From Chitinophaga silvisoli (lineage in GTDB: Bacteria; Bacteroidota; Bacteroidia; Chitinophagales; Chitinophagaceae), in the NCBI RefSeq assembly GCF_003412465.1, contig NZ_QTJV01000009.1, positions 248,001-312,000 on the forward strand: a DNA stretch of 64,000 nt. Reading direction: 5' to 3'. Position 1 is the stretch's first letter, and the number at the start of each line of letters is the position of its first letter. The notes under the pieces are model-generated. The model did no database searches, was not told the DNA's origin, and saw only the letters and a list, made by a program, of their open reading frames with translations. Both the position numbers and the translations under genes were made by a program. Below, piece by piece: positions 41,167 through 50,565 of the stretch.

Positions 41167-41385
41167 ACTTGCATTTTTAATGTGATAGCTAATTAAAAAA
41201 GCATGCCAAATATAAACAGAGGGGAAATTTACCTCCTGCCACCCGGCGGGCGCTACAACACCAGGTACAGCCCAATTCTTTTTATGCCTGGCATTCCTAA
41301 TCAGTAATATTGGTAGGGAACTCCGTAATTTGTATACAAGATGCCCCGCCCTTTCTCTACACTTTTGCAGTAGAAAACATACAAT

Positions 41386-42369
41386 ATGAAAACACGACAA
41401 TTAGGAACCTCGGGGTTAGAAGTATCCGAACTTGGTTTTGGCTGCATGGGGTTGAGCCATGGTTATGGTCCGGCAACCAATGAAAACGATGCCATTGCAC
41501 TCATTCAAAAAGCTTATGAATCGGGCATTACTTTTTTTGATACGGCGGAAGTGTATGGACAGGGAGCCAATGAACAATTGCTGGGAAAAGCATTGCGTGG
41601 TGTACGTGATAAAGTGATCTTTGCTACCAAATTTGGTTTTAACAACGGCAGGAATACAGATGGTTTGGATAGTCGCCCGGAACGTATCAGGCAGGTGGCA
41701 GAAAACTCACTGCGGTATCTGCAAACCGATTATATCGACTTGTTCTATCAACACCGCGTGGACACGAATGTGCCTATTGAAGACGTAGCGGGAACCGTAA
41801 AAGATTTGATTGCTGAAGGCAAAGTAAAACACTTCGGTATGAGTGAGGCCGGCGTGCAAAGTATAAGAAGAGCACATGCCGTACAACCTGTAGCTGCCCT
41901 GCAGAGCGAGTACTCTATGTTCTGGCGGGAACCTGAAAAAGAAATTATTCCATTGCTTGAAGAACTGGGTATTGGCTTCGTGCCGTTTAGCCCTTTGGGC
42001 AAAGGATTTTTAACAGGTAAGATGAATGCGAACACGGAATTTGAAAAGTCCGATTGGAGAAATGTCATTCCCCGTTTTTCCAAAGAAAACCGCGAAGCGA
42101 ATCAAAGCATTGTAGACCTGGTCATAAAGATTGCAGAAGCACATAATGCAAGACCGGCACAGATTGCGTTGGCATGGTTGCTGGCAAAAAAGCCGTGGAT
42201 TGTACCGATTCCCGGTACTACAAAAATGGCTCGCCTGGAAGAAAATATAGGTGGTGTAAATATTACTTTAAGCGATGATGATTTAGTAAATATTAATAAG
42301 GCTTTGGATAATATCAGTCTCCAGGGAGAACGCTATCCCGCAAGCCTGGCCGGACTGCAAGGTAAGTAG
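41386..42369 (+). CDS. Aldo/keto reductase (AKR13-like)
   Basis: A 327-residue aldo/keto reductase with the full catalytic tetrad: Asp52 and Tyr57 (FDTAEVYG), Lys82 (FATKFGF) and His123 (YQHRVD). The C-terminal NADPH-binding segment is IPIPGTTKMARLEENI. Its overall pattern matches YajO/AKR13-type enzymes that reduce aldehydes and ketones. CACTTTTG (7 of 8 to the -7 box) lies about 20 bases upstream of the ATG. A second, unrelated-subfamily aldo/keto reductase follows 115 bases later after a hairpin. Confidence 0.93.
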   Translation: MKTRQLGTSGLEVSELGFGCMGLSHGYGPATNENDAIALIQKAYESGITFFDTAEVYGQGANEQLLGKALRGVRDKVIFATKFGFNNGRNTDGLDSRPERIRQVAENSLRYLQTDYIDLFYQHRVDTNVPIEDVAGTVKDLIAEGKVKHFGMSEAGVQSIRRAHAVQPVAALQSEYSMFWREPEKEIIPLLEELGIGFVPFSPLGKGFLTGKMNANTEFEKSDWRNVIPRFSKENREANQSIVDLVIKIAEAHNARPAQIALAWLLAKKPWIVPIPGTTKMARLEENIGGVNITLSDDDLVNINKALDNISLQGERYPASLAGLQGK

Positions 42370-42371
42370 GT

Positions 42372-42392
42372 CATCCGGGATTTTCCCGGATG
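42372..42392 (+). terminator. Hairpin after the first aldo/keto reductase gene
   Basis: A perfect 9-bp stem CATCCGGGA/TCCCGGATG with a TTT loop, starting 2 bases after the stop. No T-run follows, so termination may be partial. Confidence 0.55.
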
Positions 42393-42484
42393 GCGAAAGC
42401 CTATGGCCTTCGGTTGTGTTCAATTTGCATTTAGGTTAATAATTTTTGTACTGGGGTTAAAAGGAAAAATTTTGGATATAAGTG

Positions 42485-43288
42485 ATGAACATTACATTAA
42501 ATAACGGCATAGAGATGCCGCTGCTTGGTTTTGGCACTTACCTGCTTCGGGATGGAGTAGCGTGTGAGCATGCTGTGTTGAATGCTTTAAGTACTGGCTA
42601 CAGGCTGATTGACACGGCTGCGGCATACAATAATGAAGAATCGGTGGGCAGAGCGATTAAAAAAAGTAATGTCAAACGGGAAGAGATCTTTGTGACTACG
42701 AAATTTTTGCCGGCAGATGACTCCGCGCATGAAAAAGCAAAGCGTTCATTTGAAGCATCCTTAAAGAAATTGGGTCTTGACTATATTGATCTGTACCTGA
42801 TTCATATTCCGCAGGGGGATGTCAATTCCTCCTGGAAGGCAATGGAAGAATTATATAAAGAGGGTAAAGTAAGGGCGATAGGTGTAAGTAATTTCAATAT
42901 GGATCAGGTGCAGCATTTATTGAAGCAGCATCGTGTGGTGCCAGCAGTCAATCAGGTGGAGACGCACCCATTTTGCCAAAGGACAGCAATGCAGGAAGGT
43001 TTGAAATCTCAGGGGATCCGGTTGGAGTCATGGGCACCTTTTGCGCAGGGTAGAAACGAGCTTTTTAATAATGAACTTTTAAAGGCGATATCAAGCAAGT
43101 ATAATAAGAGCATCGCCCAGGTGGTGTTACGATGGTTGATTCAAAAAGAAGTGGTGGTTATTCCGAAATCGGCGAATATGAAAAGGATCAGGGAGAATTT
43201 CAATGTATTTGATTTTGAGTTGACTTTGAGTGATATGACAAGTATAGAATCGTTGGATAGAGGTAGAGGGTTAATTTATCACGTTTGA
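42485..43288 (+). CDS. Aldo/keto reductase (2,5-diketogluconate reductase-like)
   Basis: A 267-residue aldo/keto reductase of the AKR5 (YqhE/YvgN-like) branch. The tetrad is Asp43 and Tyr48 (IDTAAAYNN), Lys73 (TTKF) and His107 (LIHIPQ). The end segment is VVIPKSANMKRIRENFNVFDF, typical of this group. It reduces small aldehydes, methylglyoxal or keto-sugars in known members. I use ATG 42485 rather than the GTG one codon upstream. It may be read through from the first aldo/keto reductase despite the intervening hairpin. Confidence 0.92.
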   Translation: MNITLNNGIEMPLLGFGTYLLRDGVACEHAVLNALSTGYRLIDTAAAYNNEESVGRAIKKSNVKREEIFVTTKFLPADDSAHEKAKRSFEASLKKLGLDYIDLYLIHIPQGDVNSSWKAMEELYKEGKVRAIGVSNFNMDQVQHLLKQHRVVPAVNQVETHPFCQRTAMQEGLKSQGIRLESWAPFAQGRNELFNNELLKAISSKYNKSIAQVVLRWLIQKEVVVIPKSANMKRIRENFNVFDFELTLSDMTSIESLDRGRGLIYHV

Positions 43289-43618
43289 AAGAGTAGCAGG
43301 GCAATAAAGATTCCATAGATCTTTTTCATAGAAGAAGAGGGGTTTAAGAATTGACATTCGTCATTTATAAGGTTTTAAAACGGCTGTAAGGAGGATTATT
43401 GGCATTTTTGAAGATATTTTCGCTGACAATATAAATAGCATGACGGACAATAGATAAGTGACCAATAGTAAAAAGAGACATGCATTATTCCAGCAACTTT
43501 GATTGGGAAAAGGCGGGCTTGAGTGGACGAATCATTTATTTCCCGGTTCTTGTTGCAATTCAGTTCATCATTGATTACTTTAGCCACGTTTTCAGTCCGT
43601 TTTTATCTTCAATGTTAC
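43289..43618. other. Intergenic region before GH97
   Basis: 330 AT-rich bases with no supported gene. It probably holds the GH97 promoter, but I see no perfect TAnnTTTG box. A long frame that extends GH97 upstream to 43523 lies here and lacks a signal-peptide context. Confidence 0.4.
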
Positions 43619-45514
43619 ATGATGAAATATATTAAACAGGGTCTCTTAGCTTTACTTTTATGCGGTATGGGGATAGTTACCGTACGTGCTAATGGAAAAG
43701 AAAAAACTGTCCAGATCAAAAGTCCTCATAAACAGGTTGCTGTTAATGTGTTTGTTGAAAATGACAGACTTTCTTATACTGTTCTATATGCAAACGAAAA
43801 AGTAATTGATGTATCTCCATTGGGTCTTACTGTGGACAGTGTGGATCTGGGGTATAAGACTCACATCACTGGCGCTGGCAAATTTAGTTCGTTAAATGAA
43901 AAATATTCTGTTTTTGGGAATCACTCATCAGTTATTAATAATGCCAATGAAGCCAGTATTCCATGTGAAGCCGGAGGCAGGCAATTCAATCTCATTATAA
44001 GGGTATATGATGACGGGGTGGCATTACGTTACACGATTCCAGCTGGAACAAAATATATAGAAGGTGAATCGACCTCCTGGAATCTTCCTGAAAGTACATC
44101 CAAAATTGCATGGTCCGGTTTTAGTCAATCTTATGAGGCCTTTAGTCATGTAACCCAGTTAAGTGAAATTCCGGAAAATCAGCCTATCATGGGGCCACTT
44201 ACCTTTGAGGTATCTGGCAAATACTTGTCTATATCTGAGGCTGATTGTATTAACTTTTCAGATATGTCATTTATGAGAAGGGATCATTTATTAAAAGCAT
44301 ATTTTCCCTTTGCAAAAAATGGGTGGAAGGTTGAACACTTAACGGATAATGGTCCTGCTGTTCCTGATGGCTCCTATAAAGGACAAAAGGTAAGCCCATG
44401 GAGGACAACTATCATTGCAAAAAATTTGAATGACCTGATTAACTCTGATCTGTTGACGAATGTTTGCCCGGCACCACAGCAGGGACGTGATTTTTCCTGG
44501 GTAAAACCGGGCAGGTGTTTATGGCAATGGTGGAGTGTAGGTGCACCGAAATTTGAAGATCAGGCCAACTGGTACGATGCGGCTGCCAGGTTAAAATGGG
44601 AGTACTACCTGGTAGATGATGGCTGGCGGGATTGGAGAAAAGATGGGAAAGACCAATGGACCTTATTAAAAGAGGTGATTGACTATGGAAAGAAAGTGGG
44701 TGTACAATCAATTGTTTGGGTTGATTCAAAGGAATGTAGAAATGCTGTAGATCGGCGCAAATATCTTGAAAGAATAAAGGCCTTAGGTGCTGTAGGTATT
44801 AAAATTGACTTTATTCCTGATGCGACGGCCGATATGATGCAATGGTATGCAGGCACGATGGAAGATTGTGCTGAACTAAAGTTATTGCTCAATTTTCATG
44901 GTAGTGTAAAGCCTACAGGATTGAGGCGTACTTATCCGAATGATATTACAAGAGAGGCTGTTCGGGGCAATGAATACCAGATATCAAGGTATAGCAGGGT
45001 AATGCCTTTTCAGCATTACGTGTGCCTGCCATTTACCCGCCTGATGGCAGGGCCTGCGGATATTACACCTGTTATCTTAAACCCGGAGGAATTGAAGAGC
45101 AAGCAATATACCTGGGCGAATGAATTTGCTCAGGCGATTGTTTTCTTATCTCCGGTAACGCATTTCTGTGATCAATATAAATTTTATCTTGAAAGCCCGA
45201 TGTTTGATCTGTTTCAGACTATTCCTACTGTCTGGGATGAAACTAAGGTATTGTCTTGTACCAGTATGGGGGAGGTTGTTGGTTTTGCGCGTCGTAAAGG
45301 GAATACATGGTGGATTGGAGTGATGAATGGCGAAACTGGGAGAATGGTAAAAATTCCGCTGTCATTCCTGTCAAAAATGACGGAGGGTACTCTTATTTAT
45401 GATACACAATCTAATACGGCTGTTGACAGGGAGAAGAGGACCTTATCTCCTCATGATACCTTAAGCGTTAAACTGGCTCCGGGAGGAGGGTTTGTTGCAC
45501 GGATAGGTCTATAA
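43619..45514 (+). CDS. GH97 family glycoside hydrolase
   Basis: A 631-residue exported enzyme of glycoside hydrolase family 97, which contains alpha-glucosidases (SusB type) and alpha-galactosidases. A signal peptide (MKYIKQGLLALLLCG, ending near VRA) is followed by the N-terminal beta-sandwich and a (beta/alpha)8 catalytic barrel with YYLVDDGWRDW, SIVWVDSKE, GIKIDFIPD, LLNFHGSVKPTGLRRTYPN and REAVRGNEY. The Asp in KIDF occupies the place of the nucleophile of retaining GH97 members, hinting at alpha-galactosidase or another retaining activity (inference). Start: ATG 43619 (or 43622). The SGNH hydrolase gene converges downstream. Confidence 0.93.
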   Translation: MMKYIKQGLLALLLCGMGIVTVRANGKEKTVQIKSPHKQVAVNVFVENDRLSYTVLYANEKVIDVSPLGLTVDSVDLGYKTHITGAGKFSSLNEKYSVFGNHSSVINNANEASIPCEAGGRQFNLIIRVYDDGVALRYTIPAGTKYIEGESTSWNLPESTSKIAWSGFSQSYEAFSHVTQLSEIPENQPIMGPLTFEVSGKYLSISEADCINFSDMSFMRRDHLLKAYFPFAKNGWKVEHLTDNGPAVPDGSYKGQKVSPWRTTIIAKNLNDLINSDLLTNVCPAPQQGRDFSWVKPGRCLWQWWSVGAPKFEDQANWYDAAARLKWEYYLVDDGWRDWRKDGKDQWTLLKEVIDYGKKVGVQSIVWVDSKECRNAVDRRKYLERIKALGAVGIKIDFIPDATADMMQWYAGTMEDCAELKLLLNFHGSVKPTGLRRTYPNDITREAVRGNEYQISRYSRVMPFQHYVCLPFTRLMAGPADITPVILNPEELKSKQYTWANEFAQAIVFLSPVTHFCDQYKFYLESPMFDLFQTIPTVWDETKVLSCTSMGEVVGFARRKGNTWWIGVMNGETGRMVKIPLSFLSKMTEGTLIYDTQSNTAVDREKRTLSPHDTLSVKLAPGGGFVARIGL

Positions 45515-45611
45515 GATCAGGAACAGGTCGTTTTTCATCCTATAGTAATTGATGGTTTTCTGTGGCAGCATATGTTTGCAAATAGGCGGCATTTTGAGAA
45601 CGTGATTCTCA

Positions 45612-46871
45612 TTACCTGAACAAAGACAGGTTTATTCCATCGCCCATTAAACGATAACCCAGTTCGTTAGGATGAAGAAAATCATTCGCTCCGGCTTGTA
45701 CCTCATATTGTAAAATGTCTTTGTCATTGGGATCTCTCATCAACTGATCAAAGTCGATGACTGCATCGAAATGGTTTGGGCTCCGGATCCATTCGTTGAC
45801 CTTGTTGCGAGCGGAATTTTTGTAGCTCCCATAATAGAAGCTTTTTTTGAAAGGCATGATGGTGGCACCGTACACCTTTATTCCTTTGGCGTGCGCCTGA
45901 TCTATGAATTGTTGATAAGCGGCAATGAGATTTTGTGCTATGTCATCAGCAGATAAACTGTCCCGTGCACCGCCAAGGTCGTTAATTCCTTCGGCCAGAA
46001 TAAGCCATCTGACACCTTGCTGATCAAGTACATCATGTTTGAAACGTAGCAATCCGGTAGGTCCTAATCCCCCTTTAAGAATGGCATTACCACCGATGCC
46101 CATATTGATTACACCTACCTGGTCCGTAGCTGGATTTTTTAGCAAATTCTCTGATAATATATCGGGCCAGCGATTTTGTTTATTGGTTCCAGAACCGCGT
46201 CCATCAGCGATTGAATCACCGAAAACGACAACTGATCCCGTTTTATTTGTGGCTGCTACTTCAATTCCTGCAATAATGTACCAATGATCAATATTGATTA
46301 TATCCGTGGAGGTCTCACCGGGTTTGACAGGGTTGCCGGCAAACAGATAAGAGGTAGTTCGGGAGCCGCCATGCCCTGTAAGAATGGAAGGGGCTTCGCC
46401 AAAAGAAATAGTGATAGCGATTCTGGCCCTTGGCTTTAGCCCAAACGATTTGGGGTCGGAATAAATTTCTGTACCTGCTTGCAAAATAACTTCCTTTTTC
46501 CCTTTGAAGGTTAACCATGCGATGGTTGACGTTTCAATCGCACTGCTATCTTTCGCAAGTGCAATCTGTACCGATCTGATCCTGAGCGGGCTATTTCCAA
46601 ATTTATTGGAGAACTTCAGTCTTAGCTTATCAGCACCGATTGAGACGCAGACAATCTGTCTTAAGACATGGTTGGCAATTCCTGGTTTCGGGGGCATATC
46701 CTTAGGTTGTATTTCCAAAAGTGCCGTTCCCCAGGTACCTACCCATTTCGTGTTGTCTTCTTTTTGATGTTGGCTAACGGGAGGATTAGCTGATACAGAA
46801 ATAACATACAGCAACAATAGTGTTATCCAAATAAATTGTAGGATTCCGAGGGTTTGATATCGTTTTGTCAT
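45612..46871 (-). CDS. Secreted SGNH/GDSL hydrolase
   Basis: A 419-residue exported SGNH hydrolase. The signal peptide covers residues 1-28 (ending SVSANP). The esterase domain starts near residue 213 with VVFGDSIADGRGS (Ser220), then GIGGNAI, AEGINDLGG and, near the C-terminus, the Asp397-x-x-His400 pair in ANDFLHPN. The N-terminal about 180 residues form a beta-sandwich common in secreted lipase/acylhydrolases of this group, often acting on acetylated polysaccharides or rhamnogalacturonan. It is convergent with GH97. A joint role in plant glycan breakdown is inferred. Confidence 0.9.
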   Translation of the reverse strand: MTKRYQTLGILQFIWITLLLLYVISVSANPPVSQHQKEDNTKWVGTWGTALLEIQPKDMPPKPGIANHVLRQIVCVSIGADKLRLKFSNKFGNSPLRIRSVQIALAKDSSAIETSTIAWLTFKGKKEVILQAGTEIYSDPKSFGLKPRARIAITISFGEAPSILTGHGGSRTTSYLFAGNPVKPGETSTDIINIDHWYIIAGIEVAATNKTGSVVVFGDSIADGRGSGTNKQNRWPDILSENLLKNPATDQVGVINMGIGGNAILKGGLGPTGLLRFKHDVLDQQGVRWLILAEGINDLGGARDSLSADDIAQNLIAAYQQFIDQAHAKGIKVYGATIMPFKKSFYYGSYKNSARNKVNEWIRSPNHFDAVIDFDQLMRDPNDKDILQYEVQAGANDFLHPNELGYRLMGDGINLSLFR

Positions 46872-47414
46872 GATAAATAATCAATATTTGATCGTTAACG
46901 TGGTCAGGTAGAATTGTTTTGATTAATATGTAATCGACAATTTTGATTTAAAAGATGGAAAGTGCTTAATTTAATCAACAAACAAGGGTTCATGCTACCA
47001 GGGGCCGGTCATTGTTTGTGCGATAGTTATTTTTACATACGAAATAAGTTTCGTTCTGATGAAATTAATAAAATTATCTATAACCTCCCCCTCCTACCCT
47101 CTTTCTTTTTTAACTGCGTAATGAAAATGAGATCGGGTTATTTTAAAGGGACCATAAATATTTATTTCTAAAAATAATTTGGTTACAAGTGAAACGGGGT
47201 GCGGCTGGCAATTATAGCCCCGGTGATCATCGCGGATCGTTTCATCACTCACATCTTTCCCTGTACTGTGCAAAGAGATTTTTATAGATATCCGGACCTC
47301 AAGATTCAGATATCTATATTTTTTTTATTGATGATAGCTTTTAATTCCACCAAAGACATGCCTGTCAATCTGGATTATCAGGGGGCAACTTTCTAACCAG
47401 TTTATGGATAATAT
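46872..47414. other. Intergenic region, no gene supported
   Basis: 543 AT-rich bases between a gene leaving it leftward and one entering it from the right, both on the minus strand. Two short plus-strand frames (46962-47171, 47199-47396) have no recognisable motif, no promoter box and no typical codon use. I take it to be the SGNH gene's upstream region. Confidence 0.4.
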
Positions 47415-48227
47415 CTAAATAAGATCAATGAAATGTTCCGTCATCGGATTCATTTCATTAAAATACACTCCTGGTGCCGCCCCGACAACCTTCCTGAAAT
47501 CCTTATTAAAATGTGCCTGGTCATTATATCCCAGGTCATACAGGATATTATTATAATTCAGGCGGGAAGATTTATATCGTTTACTAAATGTTTTAATCCT
47601 GATAATGCCTGCATATTGTTTGGGGCTCATGCCTACAAGATCAACAAATTTTCTCCTGAAATTTCTTTCGCTCATCAGGTGGGCATGATGTAAAATGCCA
47701 ATGTCTATGTTCCCACCCGCGGCGTGAATATTATTTACTGCATGCAATATATTATCGAGATGATATTCCTGTTGGCGCTGTGCGATATGTTTTATGAGGA
47801 GCTGCTCAAGCACTTGATGTCTGGCTATTTCCGTAGGCAATGTTACTAGCTGTTCCAGCAAAAAATTGATATCTTTTCCAAAGATATCCGCGGCATCGAA
47901 TGTGGAGGCTTTTATATGCTCCAGGCTGTCTTTCACAAAAAAATGTGCTGTGCCGGGCTGGAATACAACGCCTACCAGGTGAACTTTCCCTGCATAACTA
48001 ATAAAACTCCTGTCCGGGTAGAGTCCTGTCAACGATACACCCGGCATGTGCTGAAATTGTACACCGTCACGGGATAAACTTACGGCATCACCTAAATTAA
48101 AAACAAGGTCCAGTGTACCATCGGGCAGGCGACGATGGATATTATTGCTGCCCTCATCGTCAAGGACAGAATAAAAACATTGGACATACTTAGCCAGGAA
48201 AAGAGGGCTGGTTTTGATGATACCCAT
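47415..48227 (-). CDS. AraC family transcriptional regulator
   Basis: A 270-residue AraC-type regulator of the group with a DUF6597-like N-terminal domain (YVQCFYSV, RRLPDGTLDLVFNLGD, GLYPDRSFISYAGKVHLVGVVFQPGT). The C-terminal helix-turn-helix region contains LMSERNFRRKFVDLVGMSPKQY and LYDLGYNDQAHFNKDFRKVVGAAP. Start ATG 48227 is chosen because the other in-frame ATG (48278) precedes the -7 box at 48252-48259. It is divergent from the S41 protease gene and its likely regulator. Confidence 0.88.
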   Translation of the reverse strand: MGIIKTSPLFLAKYVQCFYSVLDDEGSNNIHRRLPDGTLDLVFNLGDAVSLSRDGVQFQHMPGVSLTGLYPDRSFISYAGKVHLVGVVFQPGTAHFFVKDSLEHIKASTFDAADIFGKDINFLLEQLVTLPTEIARHQVLEQLLIKHIAQRQQEYHLDNILHAVNNIHAAGGNIDIGILHHAHLMSERNFRRKFVDLVGMSPKQYAGIIRIKTFSKRYKSSRLNYNNILYDLGYNDQAHFNKDFRKVVGAAPGVYFNEMNPMTEHFIDLI

Positions 48228-48251
48228 AAAAGATTGGCCGATTTGTACAAA

Positions 48252-48259
48252 CAAATATA
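48252..48259 (-). promoter_or_regulatory. -7 box for the AraC gene at 47415
   Basis: TATATTTG on the minus strand, a perfect TAnnTTTG match, ends 24 bases before ATG 48227 and lies downstream of ATG 48278. Confidence 0.55.
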
Positions 48260-48299
48260 TAGCATTAAATTCTAACATTGTGCCTGATAAAAAATCAAT

Positions 48300-49547
48300 A
48301 TGAAGGCATTAGCATACCTATTATTATTAATGGCTGCACCTGCTATGGCGCAGAATTTTGGGAAGAGTGAAAAATCCAGGATCATTGATTCCGTTTCCCG
48401 GAAGTTAAGAACGCTGTATGTATATCCGGAGGTGGCAGAAAAGATGGCTAAGCAGCTATATACGAACAATGGGAATGGTCAATACGAAAATATTAAAGAC
48501 CCTGTTGCATTTGCCGACCGGTTGACGACTGACCTGATAGGGGTTAGTCATGACAAGCACCTGCGTGTATATTTTGATCCCCGTCCTGTGGAAAAGCACC
48601 CGGTGATGGAAGATAACCCCGAGGTATCCCGGGCGAAAAACTTTGGCTTTAAAGAGTTGAAGATCCTTGATGGGAACATTGGCTATCTCAACCTGAGCTA
48701 TTTTGAGGACCCAGGCAAAGGTGGTGCAACAGCCGCTGCGGCCATGAGTTTCCTCAGTAATGCAGATGCTGTTATCATAGATCTGCGCAATAATGGAGGC
48801 GGTTCTACAGATATGGTGCAGTTGCTGGCCAGTTACTTCTTTGAGGGGGAACCCAGGCCGCTGACAGATATTTACTGGCGGCCGACCAATAGTCTTGTAC
48901 AATATAAAACGCTTCCTTATGTGCAGGGAAAGCAGTTGCCTAAAGCAGCTATCTACCTGCTGACGAGTCAGCGTACTTTTTCTGCGGCGGAAGACTTCAG
49001 TTATAGTTTGCAGAACCTGAAACGCGTCACCATCATTGGGGAAACTACAGGAGGTGGGGCTCATCCTGTAGAGCAGGTGGAGTTGAGTGAGCACTTCTTT
49101 ATTATTGTTCCGGAGGGTAGGTCTATCAGTAGCATTACGAAAACTGACTGGGAAGGTACGGGAGTAAAACCTGATTTTGAAGTAGCGGCAAAAGATGCTT
49201 TATTGACTGCACATTTAAAAGTGTTGAGCAAGGCAGCGGCTGATAATTTTCCGGCGCAATGGGCGCTAATGGATATAAAGGCGAAGATTAATCCGGTAGC
49301 GTTATCTGAAGAGAGTTTGAAAGCGTATACAGGTACTTATGGAGAAAGGGTGATTTCTTTGGAGAATGGGCAGTTGTATTATGCAAAGGCAGGGGGGGCT
49401 AAAAGTCGTTTGATTCCGATGGATAAGGACTTGTTTTCCATGGAGGATAAAGATTATTTGAGGATTAGGTTTGAGCGGAAGAATGGAGAGATAACAGCGT
49501 TTACGAGGTTATTCGAGGATGGGTCAGCGGAGGTGAGTAGTAAATAA
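48300..49547 (+). CDS. S41 family peptidase (tail-specific/IRBP-like), secreted
   Basis: A 415-residue exported serine protease of the S41 (C-terminal processing/IRBP-like) family. The signal peptide ends at Ala-Met-Ala-Gln (residues 15-18). The domain has DLRNNGGGSTDM (161-172), the nucleophile region TSQRTFSAAEDFSY with Ser228, and GETTGGGAHPV. There is no PDZ insertion, as in the short IRBP-like group. The C-terminal about 90 residues form a DUF3471-like extension. The divergent AraC gene shares its promoter region. The substrate is unknown, but such proteins often trim periplasmic peptides. Confidence 0.9.
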   Translation: MKALAYLLLLMAAPAMAQNFGKSEKSRIIDSVSRKLRTLYVYPEVAEKMAKQLYTNNGNGQYENIKDPVAFADRLTTDLIGVSHDKHLRVYFDPRPVEKHPVMEDNPEVSRAKNFGFKELKILDGNIGYLNLSYFEDPGKGGATAAAAMSFLSNADAVIIDLRNNGGGSTDMVQLLASYFFEGEPRPLTDIYWRPTNSLVQYKTLPYVQGKQLPKAAIYLLTSQRTFSAAEDFSYSLQNLKRVTIIGETTGGGAHPVEQVELSEHFFIIVPEGRSISSITKTDWEGTGVKPDFEVAAKDALLTAHLKVLSKAAADNFPAQWALMDIKAKINPVALSEESLKAYTGTYGERVISLENGQLYYAKAGGAKSRLIPMDKDLFSMEDKDYLRIRFERKNGEITAFTRLFEDGSAEVSSK

Positions 49548-49596
49548 TGTGGGAGAGGCTTGTTGACGGCTTTAAGATCCTGATTTTATTATAATG

Positions 49597-49633
49597 TAAT
49601 CATGGCTTATGGTTTAACTATAAGCCATGATTA
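49597..49633. terminator. Bidirectional terminator between convergent genes
   Basis: A perfect 14-bp stem TAATCATGGCTTAT/ATAAGCCATGATTA with a 9-base loop lies between the S41 gene (+) and the hydrolase (-). AT-rich flanks follow on both sides. Confidence 0.75.
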
Positions 49634-49710
49634 TATTTTATGGTCAACTTCATGATCCGCTGCTATAGTGGACAGGATGCCACATCGCATCGTTTAACTA
49701 TAATCATTTC

Positions 49711-50466
49711 TTAATTTTCACCAATAACGGATTCCAATTTATTCACCAGGTTTTCCGGCTGCTCCCGCATAGCATAGTGGCCTCCTTCTAAGGTATAAAT
49801 TTTCCAATTTCTTGACCTGGCCCTGGAAATACCCATCTTGTCTATTACCGGGCTAACTGCTCCGTCTTTTGTCATCGCAATAAAAACTGCCGGTATTTTT
49901 TTTACTAAGGGGTTGCTGATTTTTATCGGCTCCGTAAAAGTTTTTAAGGGTTGTGGCACATCGTAAGGCGGATTGGGGGTTGGTGGATATGGTGGTACTA
50001 TAAAATCACCCTTAATATTTGGTTTCATCATCATATCCCAAAGCCCACCTGCCTTTGCCAATTCCTCAGCGCTCTCACCATCATTTGGAACCATTGCGTC
50101 AAGATAAACCAACTCCTTAATGCGGTCAGGCATTTGCTCTGCTACACCTGAAATGACCATGCCTGCATAGCTATGGCCTACTAAAATAATGTTATGAAGA
50201 TTTTCAAACTTAATCAGGTTTACTATATCGGCGATATAGGTACTAAGATTGATATTGGCATTGGACGAGTTTACACGTTCACCAAGCCCGGTCAGTGTAG
50301 GGCGGTATACTATTTCTCCCCTGGTCCTTAAAATAGCATCCACTTTCGAATAGTCCCAGCCCCCATCGAATGCACCAGGGACAAATAGGAAAACCCGGGG
50401 TTGGCGCGACTGTCCTAAACAAATTGTATTGACGGAGATAAAAAATAAGAGCAGTAATTTTTTCAT
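49711..50466 (-). CDS. Secreted alpha/beta hydrolase (methylesterase/pyrethroid-hydrolase-like)
   Basis: A 251-residue exported alpha/beta hydrolase. The signal peptide ends near residue 18 (ICLG). VFLFVPGAFDGGWDY forms the oxyanion region and LVGHSYAG carries nucleophile Ser99. A late Asp lies in MTKDGAV and the catalytic His in LEGGHYAMREQPE. The pattern resembles plant methylesterases and EstC-like enzymes acting on small esters. It is divergent from an HxlR regulator, and the operator-like repeats at 50522 lie between them, so redox- or substrate-responsive control is likely. Confidence 0.88.
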   Translation of the reverse strand: MKKLLLLFFISVNTICLGQSRQPRVFLFVPGAFDGGWDYSKVDAILRTRGEIVYRPTLTGLGERVNSSNANINLSTYIADIVNLIKFENLHNIILVGHSYAGMVISGVAEQMPDRIKELVYLDAMVPNDGESAEELAKAGGLWDMMMKPNIKGDFIVPPYPPTPNPPYDVPQPLKTFTEPIKISNPLVKKIPAVFIAMTKDGAVSPVIDKMGISRARSRNWKIYTLEGGHYAMREQPENLVNKLESVIGEN

Positions 50467-50521
50467 GTTCTTTTATTATTAAGGGGCAAATTAATTACAT
50501 TTGGTTCCGAAATTTTAGTTG

Positions 50522-50553
50522 TTACCCATGGGTAAGTAGTTACTTTTGGGTAA
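50522..50553. promoter_or_regulatory. HxlR operator repeats with embedded -7 box
   Basis: A perfect palindrome TTACCCATGGGTAA (50522-50535) and a variant TTACTTTTGGGTAA (50540-50553), 18 bases apart start to start, each followed by GTA. TACTTTTG (50541-50548) is a perfect -7 box for the HxlR gene, so the second repeat overlaps its promoter. This is consistent with autorepression. Confidence 0.65.
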
Positions 50554-50565
50554 GTACTTTTAATA

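Noticed and set aside
40768..41400. 78-codon N-terminal extension of the CheY-like regulator
   Set aside because: It has no receiver-domain similarity, and the standard receiver start is ATG 41166.
46962..47396. Two short plus-strand frames in the 46.9-47.4 kb gap
   Set aside because: Low-complexity products, no promoter or family motif, and codon use unlike the neighbours.
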